Assembly: GCA_023456105.1 (NCBI GenBank)
Contig: JAEYAO010000086.1
Span: 1 to 43,332 of the forward strand
DNA length: 43,332 nt
Origin: Pseudomonadota bacterium
GTDB taxonomy: Bacteria; Pseudomonadota; Alphaproteobacteria; Caulobacterales; Caulobacteraceae
Direction: 5' to 3'
Of this stretch, positions 23,479 to 32,348 are shown piece by piece. A program made the position numbers and the translations under genes. A model generated the notes under the pieces. It saw nothing but the letters and a program-made list of their open reading frames with translations. It had not been told where the DNA came from and ran no database searches. The stretch's first letter is position 1. The number at the start of each line of letters is the position of its first letter.

Positions 23479-24516
23479 TCAGGCGGCGGTGGACAACTCC
23501 ACCCGACGTTGCGTGACCACGAACAGGTGCTCGACGTTTCGAAGCCGCCCGACGGCACCGACCTTTTCACCCCGTGGATTGTGGATGCCGATGCGCGCGC
23601 CGACGTATCGCGGGTGTGGGATTTCGAGCACCTGGAGATGGCCTCGGTCGGACAGCATGGCGGTCAGCGCGTCGCGGCCGAGATAGCCCTCGTCGTTGAA
23701 GGACACGATCAGATTGGGCGCCCGCAGGCGCTCGATCACGGAGCGCAACGCCGGACCGATGCCGGGGCGGCTGTTGAAGGCGCTCTTGCGGGTGCGCACG
23801 TCCACCCGCTTGTTGGCGACGCCGTACGTCGGGGGCTTGTCCCACAGCACCAGGCTCTCCCAGACGTGGTAGTTGGCGAGATAGGAGTGCTGGTTGTAGG
23901 GCGGATCAAGGTAGACGAGGTCGGCGTCGATCTCGGGCGCGATCTCCAGCGCATCGGCCTGCGTCGCCCGACAGGGCGTGGTCGCCGCCGGCAGAAGGTC
24001 GGGCAGGCGCAGCTCCAGCGGCTTCAGAGCGCGCGGGGCCCATCGCTTCATGTAGGCCATCTGCAGACCGGCGGTGGAGTCGACCCGATCGGCGGCTTCC
24101 ATCAGGCTGACCAGGGCGACGGCCCTAAGCTCCGGCTGCAGGTCCAGCGCCTCGACCCGGTTCCGAATGGCGTCGATCCGGGCGCCGTTGTCGGGGTGGA
24201 AGAAGCGGGCCTCCTCGCAAAAGGTGCGGGTGAACCAGCCGGCTTCGGGAGGCACGTCTCGCAGTTCGTCCAGAAGCCGTGCGGCCGGCTCCAGCCATCG
24301 CTCGCGATCGGCCTGGACATAGGCGGTCGCCAAGGCGTGCGCATAGGCGTTGTGGTCGTTGGACCAGACGCCGTAGCCCTGCCGCTTCAGCGCATGGCCG
24401 ACGCGCGCCGTGCCCGAGAACAGGTCGCCGACCTGGCCGCCGTCCGGCAACACGGCGCGCACGGCGGCGGTGAGCGGCGCCAGCAGCGCCCGCTTGGAGC
24501 CGATGTATTTGATCAT
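23479..24516 (-). CDS. Orphan D12-class DNA adenine methyltransferase
   Basis: A 345-residue N6-adenine DNA methyltransferase of the D12 (Dam-like, alpha) class. The N-terminal YIGSKRALL motif, the AdoMet-binding motif DLFSGTARVG at about 31-40 and the catalytic DPPYNQHSY at 204-212 are all present in the right order. No restriction endonuclease gene lies next to it, so it looks like an orphan that marks the chromosome rather than part of a restriction system. The recognition sequence cannot be read from the protein. It begins with MIKYIGSK at 24516 and lies 63 bases downstream of pyk on the same strand. Confidence 0.88.
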   Translation of the reverse strand: MIKYIGSKRALLAPLTAAVRAVLPDGGQVGDLFSGTARVGHALKRQGYGVWSNDHNAYAHALATAYVQADRERWLEPAARLLDELRDVPPEAGWFTRTFCEEARFFHPDNGARIDAIRNRVEALDLQPELRAVALVSLMEAADRVDSTAGLQMAYMKRWAPRALKPLELRLPDLLPAATTPCRATQADALEIAPEIDADLVYLDPPYNQHSYLANYHVWESLVLWDKPPTYGVANKRVDVRTRKSAFNSRPGIGPALRSVIERLRAPNLIVSFNDEGYLGRDALTAMLSDRGHLQVLEIPHPRYVGARIGIHNPRGEKVGAVGRLRNVEHLFVVTQRRVELSTAA

Positions 24517-24579
24517 GCCCGGCCCCGCGTCACCGTCTTCAGCATAGGACGGGCGAGGCCGTTCGCACGAGTCGGGGCT

Positions 24580-26019
24580 TCAGCGGCGCGGCTTTTTCGT
24601 CCTCGGCTGCGGCGCATGGGCGAGGCGCAGCAGGTTGGCGGCGCCCGGCGCGCCGAACGGCGTCCCGGCCAGGATCAGGATGCGCTGGCCGGGCTGGGCC
24701 AGGCCGAACTTCACCGCGCTGTTGACTGCGTCGTCGGTCACGGCCTCCAGCGAGTCGGGCTGCTCGCCCAGGCGCGGCTCAAGTCCCCAGACCAGCGCCA
24801 GACGGCGGGCGGTGTTCGGGTTGGGCGTCAGCACCAGGATCGGCTTCAGCGGCCGCTCGCGCGACATGCGGCGCGCGGTGCCGCCCAGGGTGGTGAAGGC
24901 GACGACGCAGGCGGTGGAGGGCGCATCGGTCGCCTTTCGCGCCGCGCCGACCAGGGCGTCCACGTCCTCGTCGATGCCGAGATGCTCGGACGCCATCAGG
25001 GTGGGCCACAGCGGGTCCTTTTCGACCCGCTGCATGATGCGGTCCATGATGCCGACCGCTTCCAGCGGATAGTCGCCGGACGCGGTCTCGGCCGACAGCA
25101 TCAGGGCGTCGGCGCCCTCATAGACGGCGTTGGCGACGTCAGTGGCCTCGGCGCGGGTGGGGGCGGGGGCGCTGGTCATGGATTCCAGCATCTGGGTCGC
25201 CACGATCACCGGCACGCCGCGATTGCGGGCGGCGCGCACGATCAGCTTTTGCGCGACCGGCACCTCCTCAGGGTCCATCTCGACGCCCAGGTCGCCGCGC
25301 GCGACCATGACGCCGTCGCAGTAGTCGAGAATGGCCTCAAGGTCGGTCAGGGCCGCCGGCTTTTCGATCTTGGCCAGGCATGCGGCCTGGCCCTTCACCA
25401 ACTGCTTCAGCTCGGCCATGTCCTCGGGCTTTTGCACGAACGACAGGGCGACCCAGTCGACGCCCAGGCGCAGGGCGAAGGCCAGGTCCTCGCGGTCCTT
25501 GGGCGTCAGGGCCGAGACGGGGATCACCGCGTCCGGCACCGCCACGCCCTTGCGGTCGCTGAGTTTCGTGCCGCTCTCGACGGTGACGTCGGCCCACTCG
25601 TCCGTGCGCTCGCCCACGCGCAGGCGGACGCGGCCGTCGTCCAGCAGCAGCAGCATGCCGGGGCGCAGGGCCTTGAAGATCTCGGGATGCGGCATCTGCA
25701 CCCGCGTCTCGTCGCCCGGCGTGGGGTCCAGGTCGAAGCGCATGGTGTGGCCCGGCTTCACCGCGATCTCGACATTGGCGAAGCGGCCAAGGCGCAGCTT
25801 TGGTCCCTGCAGGTCGGCCAGGACGCCCAGCGGGCGCTGCAGCGCCATCTCGGCCCCGCGCACGGCCTTCAGGGCGGCGGCGTGGTCGTCGTGCGAGCCG
25901 TGGCTGAAGTTCAGGCGGAACACGTCGACGCCGGCCTGAGCCAAGGCCTTGACCGTGCCGGGGGCGCGGCTGGCGGGCCCCAGGGTGGCGACAATGCGGG
26001 CGCGGCGGGCTCTGTTCAT
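24580..26019 (-). CDS. pyk: Pyruvate kinase
   Basis: Transfers phosphate from phosphoenolpyruvate to ADP in the last step of glycolysis. The 479 residues match the usual length. The N-terminal ARIVATLGPASR, the NFSHGSHDDHA motif (about 38-48), the catalytic Lys in LAKIEKPAAL and the metal-binding VARGDLGVEM (about 243-252) are all present, followed by VPVIVATQMLESM. The C-terminal domain continues to about 465 and ends in a basic tail. A long-stem hairpin lies in the 115-bp gap upstream (26048-26076). Confidence 0.97.
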   Translation of the reverse strand: MNRARRARIVATLGPASRAPGTVKALAQAGVDVFRLNFSHGSHDDHAAALKAVRGAEMALQRPLGVLADLQGPKLRLGRFANVEIAVKPGHTMRFDLDPTPGDETRVQMPHPEIFKALRPGMLLLLDDGRVRLRVGERTDEWADVTVESGTKLSDRKGVAVPDAVIPVSALTPKDREDLAFALRLGVDWVALSFVQKPEDMAELKQLVKGQAACLAKIEKPAALTDLEAILDYCDGVMVARGDLGVEMDPEEVPVAQKLIVRAARNRGVPVIVATQMLESMTSAPAPTRAEATDVANAVYEGADALMLSAETASGDYPLEAVGIMDRIMQRVEKDPLWPTLMASEHLGIDEDVDALVGAARKATDAPSTACVVAFTTLGGTARRMSRERPLKPILVLTPNPNTARRLALVWGLEPRLGEQPDSLEAVTDDAVNSAVKFGLAQPGQRILILAGTPFGAPGAANLLRLAHAPQPRTKKPRR

Positions 26020-26047
26020 GGCGTATCCTCGTTCCTGACGCCCGCTT

Positions 26048-26076
26048 CCCCAAGCATTCGGCGTTCAGGCTTGGGG
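26048..26076. other. Hairpin in the pyk leader region
   Basis: An 8-bp perfect stem CCCCAAGC/GCTTGGGG (26048-26055 with 26069-26076) closes a 13-base loop between the phosphatase stop and the pyk start. No T tract follows on the minus strand, so it may be a leader structure rather than a terminator. Confidence 0.4.
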
Positions 26077-26134
26077 CCTTCTGCCAACGAAACTTCCGCG
26101 AGGTAAGTCCGCGCGGCGCCTCGGAAACAACAGT

Positions 26135-27814
26135 TTACGGCCCGGGCGCAGGGCAGGGCGAGGTTCCGAAGCCGCCCAGGTCGATGCAGCGGCCCTCGAG
26201 CCGAGGCGTCTGCACCCCCATGACGTGGGCCAGCGTCGGGGCGATGTCGATGGTGCGGATCGGCAGGAAGCGCTCTTGTCCGGTCGCGCCGGGCCACCAG
26301 AACAGGATCGGCACGCGACGATCATAGTCCCACGGCGTGCCATGCCCGGCGATGGCTCCGCCGACACGTCCGCCGGAGACGACACTGGGGGCCCAGGCGA
26401 AGACGATGTCGGGCGAACGATCCGCCACCGTGGACAGGCGCATGCGCTCGCGCAGCGTCAGCATCTCGGGGTTCAGGGTCGAGGCGGGCATGGGTTCGGC
26501 CAGCAGGCGCTCGCGCGTTTCGGCGAAAGCCACGTCCGGCGTCTGGCGCAGCAGCTCGACGGCGGTCTCGGCCACCTGCGTGCGCAGCGGCTCGGGCAGG
26601 GCGCGATGCTCGGCGTCGGCGACCAACAGGCCACTGCCGCCAGGCTGCAGGGGATCGGCGGGTAGGTCGAAGCGCTGGCGCAGTTGGGCGTTGACGCCGC
26701 GCAGGCTTTCGGGATCGACACGGTGTGCCTGCGGATAGCCGCGCGCGGCCAATCGCTCCACGAAGTCGGAGCCGCCATGGTCGGCGGTCAGCACGACCAG
26801 GGCGCCGCCCGGCATGTCCGACAGCTTATTCAGGAAGTCGCCCAGAGCGGCGTCGAGGCGGTGCATCTGCTCGCACATCTCGGGGCCTTGCGTGCCATAG
26901 CCGTGGCCGATGCGATCGGTGGCGGACAGGCTGACGCCCAGCATGTCGGTGACGCCGCGCCGACCCAGCGCCTGCGTCTCCAGAAGGTGTTCGGCCGCCG
27001 CCAGCGTCATCTCGTCAAGCTGCGGCGAGCTGTCGAGGGCGTAGTTGGCGGGCGGCACGGTCGAGTGGAAGGCGGCGTCGCGGATCGTCCAGTCGCTTGC
27101 CAGCGCTCGGCAATCCTCGAAGGCGTAGGTCCAGGCCGGCGGCTGAGACTTCAGCGTCTCGACCAGGCGGGTGTTGAAAGCGGCGACGGGCGCCAAGCGA
27201 TCCTGCGCCGTCTGGCCCGGCTCGACATAGGTGGTCAGACCGAACCCTCCGGTGAACCAGTAGGCGCCGTCGCCCTTGTGGCCGTTCAGGTTGATGGCGC
27301 CTCGGTCCTTGCCCGACACGGCGAAGACGCGGCTCTGGGGGCTCTGGTCCTTGAGCCAATCGGCGAGGGTCGTGACCTCCAGCTGATCGGGGCCGACCGG
27401 GCCGTTGTCGGTGTTGCGCCCGTGCGCCAGCGTGTTCTTCGGCGCGGCCAGGCAGTAGACCTCCTGGCCGGTTTCCGCGTCGACCCAATCATTGGCGGGG
27501 ATGCCCGTGGTCGCCGGATGCATGCCGGTCAACACCGTGGAGTGGCCGGGGCAGGTCTCGGTCAGGCCGTGCGTCTGAAAGCCGTTGGCGTGGACCAGGC
27601 CCTGGTCAGCCAGGGTCTTCAGCCCGCCGGTGAAGCGGCTGCGATACTGGTTGAAAAGATTGGCGCTGAACTGGTCCACAACGATGGTGACGATCAGCCT
27701 GGGCGCCGAGGGCGCGGGCTGCGCAGCCAGGACGGGAGCCGCCTGAGCCAGCGCCGGGATGGGCGTGGCGAGAAGCGAGAGGCTGAGCGCAAGCGCGCGG
27801 CGCGACGGAAACAT
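26135..27814 (-). CDS. Secreted alkaline phosphatase-family protein with Thr nucleophile
   Basis: A 559-residue periplasmic metallohydrolase of the PafA/Sphingomonas phosphatase group. A signal peptide ends near PALAQ (about 20-24). The first metal ligand is Asp 47 in IVVDQF; the nucleophile is most likely Thr 87 in TETCPGHST, in place of the Ser of classic alkaline phosphatase. Further ligands appear in DRIGHGYG (about 300), TADHGGSDF (about 345) and GHGTPWDYDRRVP near 505. The family removes phosphate from mono- or diesters; the natural substrate is unknown. The ATG at 27814 is preferred over an earlier TTG. It is divergent from proB. Confidence 0.88.
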   Translation of the reverse strand: MFPSRRALALSLSLLATPIPALAQAAPVLAAQPAPSAPRLIVTIVVDQFSANLFNQYRSRFTGGLKTLADQGLVHANGFQTHGLTETCPGHSTVLTGMHPATTGIPANDWVDAETGQEVYCLAAPKNTLAHGRNTDNGPVGPDQLEVTTLADWLKDQSPQSRVFAVSGKDRGAINLNGHKGDGAYWFTGGFGLTTYVEPGQTAQDRLAPVAAFNTRLVETLKSQPPAWTYAFEDCRALASDWTIRDAAFHSTVPPANYALDSSPQLDEMTLAAAEHLLETQALGRRGVTDMLGVSLSATDRIGHGYGTQGPEMCEQMHRLDAALGDFLNKLSDMPGGALVVLTADHGGSDFVERLAARGYPQAHRVDPESLRGVNAQLRQRFDLPADPLQPGGSGLLVADAEHRALPEPLRTQVAETAVELLRQTPDVAFAETRERLLAEPMPASTLNPEMLTLRERMRLSTVADRSPDIVFAWAPSVVSGGRVGGAIAGHGTPWDYDRRVPILFWWPGATGQERFLPIRTIDIAPTLAHVMGVQTPRLEGRCIDLGGFGTSPCPAPGP

Positions 27815-27940
27815 GGGCAAACGATCCTGACTGTCGGCGCCGTCTAGGCGAAGGATGTCTCATCCGCGTGACGGGCCGGTCGCGGCTTGGCGCCCTTGCG
27901 CGGCGGAGACAAGGCGAGACGCGGCGTTTATGGTGGCTGC

Positions 27941-29095
27941 ATGGGGATTGATGCTGTCCTGAACACCGCCAAAGCCACGGCGACCGACGCGCTGGCAGGC
28001 ACGCGGCGCGTGGTGGTCAAGGTCGGCTCGGCCCTGCTGATCGACGACGGCCGGCCTGCGCGGGACTGGCTGGACGGACTTGCGTCGGACATCGCGCATC
28101 TGAGAGGTGAAGGGCGCGAGGTGATCGTGGTCTCCTCCGGCTCCATCGCTCTGGGACGGGCGCGGCTGCCGGGCGGCGGGTCGATGAGGCTGGCGGACAA
28201 GCAGGCGGCGGCTTCTGTCGGCCAGTCGCTGCTGATGCAGGCCTGGCAGGCGGCGCTTGAGCCGCACGGGCTGGTGGTCGGGCAGATCCTGCTGACCCGC
28301 GACGACACCGAACGACGCAGGCGGTGGCTGAACGGGCGGGCGACGCTGGAGGCGCTGCTGAGCCACGGGGTTGTGCCGGTGGTCAACGAGAACGACACGG
28401 TGGCCACCGAGGAGATCCGCTATGGCGACAACGACCGGCTGGCGGCGCGCACGGCGCAGCTGGCGCGGGCGGACCTGTTGGTGCTGCTGTCGGACGTGGA
28501 CGGCCTCTATACCGCCGACCCGCGTCGCGATCCGGCGGCGCGCCATCTCGCGAGGGTGGAGGCGCTGACGCCCGAGATCATGACGATGGGAGGCGCCGCG
28601 AACGCCGCGGCCGGCGTGGGAACTGGCGGCATGGCGACCAAACTGCAGGCGGCCGCCATCGCGCGTGCGGCCGGCTGCGCCACGGTGATCGCTTCGGGGG
28701 AAGCGTTGTCGCCGCTAAGGGTGTTGAGGGAGGGGGCTCGGGCGACCCTGATCACTGCGCCGGACACGCCCATGGCCGCCTACAAGGCCTGGATCGCCGG
28801 CAGCGTGGAGCCGGCGGGCGAGCTGACGTTGGACGCCGGCGCGGTGCAGGCGCTGAGAGCCGGGCGCAGCCTGTTGCCCGCCGGGGTGACGAGGGTCGCG
28901 GGCGCCTTCGACAAGGGCGACAGCGTGCGGCTGCTGGATGCGGCGAGCGGGCGCATCGGCGTGGGTCTGGCGGCTTATTCCGCGCGCGAGGCCGTTCTGA
29001 TCCGTGGACGGCGCAGCGAAGAGGTCGAGGCCCTGCTCGGCTATCCGGGGCCCGCCGCCTTGATCCACCGCGACGACCTGGTGCTGGAGGCGTGA
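27941..29095 (+). CDS. proB: Glutamate 5-kinase
   Basis: Phosphorylates glutamate in the first step of proline synthesis. The 384-residue protein has the amino-acid kinase domain (about 20-265) with VVVKVGSALL, VVSSGSIALG, VVNENDTVA and the GTGGMATKLQAA loop, followed by a PUA domain (about 285-375, AGSVEPAGELTLDAGA). The PUA domain is the usual form in Proteobacteria. The ATG at 27941 is chosen because the longer frame adds a poor N-terminus. The stop overlaps the proA start (TGATG), so the two enzymes of the unstable glutamyl phosphate pathway are made together. Confidence 0.96.
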   Translation: MGIDAVLNTAKATATDALAGTRRVVVKVGSALLIDDGRPARDWLDGLASDIAHLRGEGREVIVVSSGSIALGRARLPGGGSMRLADKQAAASVGQSLLMQAWQAALEPHGLVVGQILLTRDDTERRRRWLNGRATLEALLSHGVVPVVNENDTVATEEIRYGDNDRLAARTAQLARADLLVLLSDVDGLYTADPRRDPAARHLARVEALTPEIMTMGGAANAAAGVGTGGMATKLQAAAIARAAGCATVIASGEALSPLRVLREGARATLITAPDTPMAAYKAWIAGSVEPAGELTLDAGAVQALRAGRSLLPAGVTRVAGAFDKGDSVRLLDAASGRIGVGLAAYSAREAVLIRGRRSEEVEALLGYPGPAALIHRDDLVLEA

Positions 29096-30348
29096 TGAAA
29101 GATCGGATGCTGGCCATGGGCCGCCAGGCGCGAGAGGCGGCGGACGGCCTGCGCTCGGCGCCGGCCGAGGCGCGGACACGGGCGCTGAGGGCCTTGTCCC
29201 GACGGATCGGAGAGGCGGAGGACTCGATCCTGCGGGCCAACGGGCGCGACGTGGTGGCGGCGCAGGATGCGGGGATGAGCGAAGCCCTGATCGACCGGCT
29301 GGCGCTGACGCCTGCACGCGTGCAAGGCATGGTCCATGCCGTCGAGCAGATCGCGGACCAGCCCGACCCCGTGGGCGCGGAGACGGCGCGCTGGACGCCG
29401 GCCAACGGTTTGGACATCGCGCGGGTCAGGACGCCTATCGGCGTGCTGGGGGTGATCTTTGAGAGCCGGCCCAACGTCACGGCCGACGCGGCGGCGCTGT
29501 GCATCCGTTCGGGCAATGCGGCGATCCTGCGCTGCGGTTCGGACTGTTTGCAGTCGTCGCTGGCGATCGCGGCGGCGGTAGGCGAGGCGTTGGCGGAAGC
29601 CGACTTGCCGCGCGATGCGGTTCAGCTGGTGGACACCGCCGACCGCGAGGCGGTGGGGCTGATGCTGACGGGGTTGGGCGGCGCCATCGACCTGCTGATC
29701 CCGCGCGGCGGCAAGAGCCTGGTCAAGCGGGTGCAGGACGAGGCGCGCGTGGCGGTGTTGGGCCACCTGGAAGGCCTGTGCCACACCTATCTGCATCACG
29801 CGGCGGACGAAGCTGTGGCGCGCGCGGTGGTGCTGAACGCCAAGATGCGGCGGGTGTCGGTGTGCGGCGCCACCGAGACCCTGCTGGTGGACCGCGCGGG
29901 CGCCGCGCGCCTGCTGCCGCCGGTCGCCGCCGACCTGATGGCGGCCGGGTGCGAGCTGCGCGGCGACGACGAGGCGCGGGCGCTGGTTCTCGGCATGGTT
30001 CCGGCGACCGAGAGCGACTGGACGACCGAATACCTCGCGCCGACCCTGGCCGTGCGGATCGTGGACGACCTCGACGCCGCCTGCGCGCACATCCGCGCCT
30101 ATGGTTCGGGGCACACGGAGGCGATCGTCACGACGGATGCGGAGGCCGCCGAACGCTTCGCCCACCGCATCGACAGCGCCGTCGTCATGGTCAACGCCTC
30201 GACCCAGTTCGCGGACGGCGGCGAGTTCGGCTTTGGCGGCGAGATCGGCATCTCCACCGCCCGGCTGCATGCGCGCGGACCCGTGGGCGCCGAGCAGCTG
30301 ACGACCTACAAATATGTGGTGCGAGGGACCGGACAGGTCCGGCCCTAG
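29095..30348 (+). CDS. proA: Gamma-glutamyl phosphate reductase
   Basis: Reduces glutamyl 5-phosphate to the semialdehyde with NADPH, the second step of proline synthesis. The 417 residues match the family. The conserved NADP-binding IGVLGVIFESRPNVTADAAALCIRSGNA (about 103-130), LIPRGGKSLV and the probable catalytic Cys at about 257 in SVCGATETLL are present; the C-terminus has the FGFGGEIGISTARLHARGPVG signature. It starts inside the proB stop (TGATG) and its 3' end overlaps the convergent ATP-grasp gene by four bases. Confidence 0.96.
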   Translation: MKDRMLAMGRQAREAADGLRSAPAEARTRALRALSRRIGEAEDSILRANGRDVVAAQDAGMSEALIDRLALTPARVQGMVHAVEQIADQPDPVGAETARWTPANGLDIARVRTPIGVLGVIFESRPNVTADAAALCIRSGNAAILRCGSDCLQSSLAIAAAVGEALAEADLPRDAVQLVDTADREAVGLMLTGLGGAIDLLIPRGGKSLVKRVQDEARVAVLGHLEGLCHTYLHHAADEAVARAVVLNAKMRRVSVCGATETLLVDRAGAARLLPPVAADLMAAGCELRGDDEARALVLGMVPATESDWTTEYLAPTLAVRIVDDLDAACAHIRAYGSGHTEAIVTTDAEAAERFAHRIDSAVVMVNASTQFADGGEFGFGGEIGISTARLHARGPVGAEQLTTYKYVVRGTGQVRP

Positions 30349-31220
30349 ATAGCCTTCAGTCGTTCGCGCACCGCGCGGGCGAAGCCTGCGCCGCCCCGGG
30401 GATCGTGGCCGAGGTAGAAGTCCGGCTCGATCAGCTCGGCCTCCATCAACACCCAGCGGCCGTCGGCGTCCGGCACCGTGTCGATGCGGGCGTAGAGCAG
30501 CGGCTCGTCCACGGCGGCCAGAACCTGTTCGGCCAGGGCCAGCGCGCCTGCGGGCGGCTGGACCGGCGTGTAGATCCCGTTGAACTGCACCTGGATGCGG
30601 AAGTCGCCGGCGGCGGGGCGCTTGTTCACCGCATGGCTGAAGCGGCTGCCGAAGAACAGCATGGAGGTCTCGCCCTCCGTCTGGATGGTCGGCAGGAAGG
30701 GCTGGATCATCACCGATCCGCCGGGCAGGTCGGCCGGCGTCTCGCCGCGCCCGATCTTCAGCGTCCGCCAGGCCCCGCCGGACACCGTCGGCTTGACGAT
30801 CAGGGTTTCGGCACCGGTTTGCTGAAAGGCGGCGTCGAGGTCGGCGGCCGTCACGTCCGTGCGCCACAGCGTCTGCGGGATGGCCACGCCGCGTTCCGCC
30901 AGCCGGCCCAGATAGGTCTTGTCCGAGTTCCAGCGCAGCACCGAGGCCGGATTGGCCATCGGAACGCCCGCGGCCGCCCAGGTCTCGCAGCCCTGCACCC
31001 AGCGTGCGTGATCGCGATGATAGCCCCAGGACACCAGCGGCAGCACCAGCGGATAGGCGAGCAGGCCTGAGGCGTCCTCCACATGGTCGGTCCAGGGCGT
31101 GGGCGCGGCCGTGATCCCCTCGCGCGCCAGGGCCTGCGACAGCCGCTCCAGAACCGACGGCCACTGGCCGGCGTAGGAGGGATCGGCGGGATCGGGGGTG
31201 AAGACGGCGATCTCGGTCAT
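30345..31220 (-). CDS. ATP-grasp domain protein (RimK/glutathione synthetase-like)
   Basis: A 291-residue protein of the ATP-grasp fold, probably a carboxylate-amine ligase. The N-terminal domain (about 1-95) is followed by NSDKTYLGRLAERGVAIPQT, the A-domain with LIVKPTVSGGAW (Lys and Gly loop near 145-155), and the metal-binding C-terminal part with YARIDTVPDADGRWVLMEAELIEPDFYL. Such proteins join an acid to an amine using ATP. The substrate is unknown. The ATG at 31220 is chosen over one 12 codons upstream because the extension is not family-like. It is convergent with proA and divergent from the PfkB kinase. Confidence 0.85.
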   Translation of the reverse strand: MTEIAVFTPDPADPSYAGQWPSVLERLSQALAREGITAAPTPWTDHVEDASGLLAYPLVLPLVSWGYHRDHARWVQGCETWAAAGVPMANPASVLRWNSDKTYLGRLAERGVAIPQTLWRTDVTAADLDAAFQQTGAETLIVKPTVSGGAWRTLKIGRGETPADLPGGSVMIQPFLPTIQTEGETSMLFFGSRFSHAVNKRPAAGDFRIQVQFNGIYTPVQPPAGALALAEQVLAAVDEPLLYARIDTVPDADGRWVLMEAELIEPDFYLGHDPRGGAGFARAVRERLKAI

Positions 31221-31322
31221 CGAGGCGGCTCCTGCGGCGGGACGTCGGCTCCGCATAAGGCGGACGGGGCTGCGCGCCTAGGGGTGCTGGCGCGGAGGCG
31301 TGCGGCCCGCTATGGGCGGCGC

Positions 31323-32348
31323 ATGACCCAGACCGTTCCTTCCGCCCGCTTCGACGTCTGCGCCGTCGGCAACGCCATCGTCGACGTGCTGAGCCCGTGC
31401 GACGACGCCTTTCTGGCCGCGCAGAACCTGGCGCCCGGCTCGATGCAGTTGGTGGACGCCGACCAGAGCGCAGCGCTCTATGACGCCATGGCGGCGGGCG
31501 TCGAGGCGTCGGGCGGGTCGGCCGGCAACACGGTGGCGGGCGTCGGATCGTTCGGCGGCCGCGCCGCCTATGTCGGCAAGGTCGCGGCCGACACCCTCGG
31601 CGAGGTGTTCAGCCACGACATCCGCGCGGTTGGCGTCCACTTCGACACGCCCGCGCTCATCGACGGGGCCGAGCGCGGCTTCGGCACGGGGCGCTGCCTG
31701 ATCAACGTGACGCCGGACGGCCAGCGGACCATGGCGACCTTTCTGGGCGCGGCCAACCAGCTGTTCGCCGACGACATCGACGCCGCCGTGATCGGCGACA
31801 GCGCCATCGTCTATCTGGAAGGCTATCTGTTCGATCCGCCGCACGCGCGCGCGGCGTTCGAGCGCGCGGCCGAAATCGCGCACGCGGCGGGACGCAAGGT
31901 GGCGATCACCCTGTCGGACACATTCGTGGTGGCGCGCTGGCGGGCCGAGCTGCTGGCCTTCATCGAGGCTTCGGCCGACATCGTCCTGGCCAACGAGGGC
32001 GAGCTGGCGGCGCTGTTCGAGACGGAAGATTTCGATGCGGCGGCGCAGCAACTGTCCGTGATCGTCGAGACCGCCGCGATCACGCGCGGCGCGGCCGGAT
32101 CGGTGATCGTGCGGGGCGATGAGCGTGCGGAGGTCGCGGCCTTCCCCGTCGACAAGGTGGTGGACACCACCGGCGCGGGCGACCAGTACGCGGCCGGCGT
32201 GCTGCTGGGCCTCGCGCGCGGCCTGTCGCTGGAGCAGGCGGGCGCCCTGGGGTCGCTGGCGGCCTCGGAGGTGATCGCCCACTGGGGCCCGCGTCCGATG
32301 ACGCCGCTCAAGGACCTGGCGGCGCAGCACGGCGTGGCCGTCGGCTAG
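31323..32348 (+). CDS. PfkB-family kinase, adenosine kinase-like
   Basis: A 341-residue ribokinase-fold kinase, most like alphaproteobacterial adenosine kinases. It starts RFDVCAVGNAIVDVLS, carries the GGSAGNTVAGVGSFGG substrate motif near 59-74, and ends with the PfkB second signature DTTGAGDQYAAGVLLGL (about 280-296) that holds the catalytic Asp and anion hole. It could phosphorylate adenosine or another nucleoside or sugar; the call is by resemblance. Its 3' end overlaps the convergent Smr gene by four bases. Confidence 0.87.
   Translation: MTQTVPSARFDVCAVGNAIVDVLSPCDDAFLAAQNLAPGSMQLVDADQSAALYDAMAAGVEASGGSAGNTVAGVGSFGGRAAYVGKVAADTLGEVFSHDIRAVGVHFDTPALIDGAERGFGTGRCLINVTPDGQRTMATFLGAANQLFADDIDAAVIGDSAIVYLEGYLFDPPHARAAFERAAEIAHAAGRKVAITLSDTFVVARWRAELLAFIEASADIVLANEGELAALFETEDFDAAAQQLSVIVETAAITRGAAGSVIVRGDERAEVAAFPVDKVVDTTGAGDQYAAGVLLGLARGLSLEQAGALGSLAASEVIAHWGPRPMTPLKDLAAQHGVAVG

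Noticed and set aside
23419..26106. 895-codon open frame on the plus strand
   Set aside because: Antisense to the methyltransferase and pyruvate kinase genes, with no domain signal.
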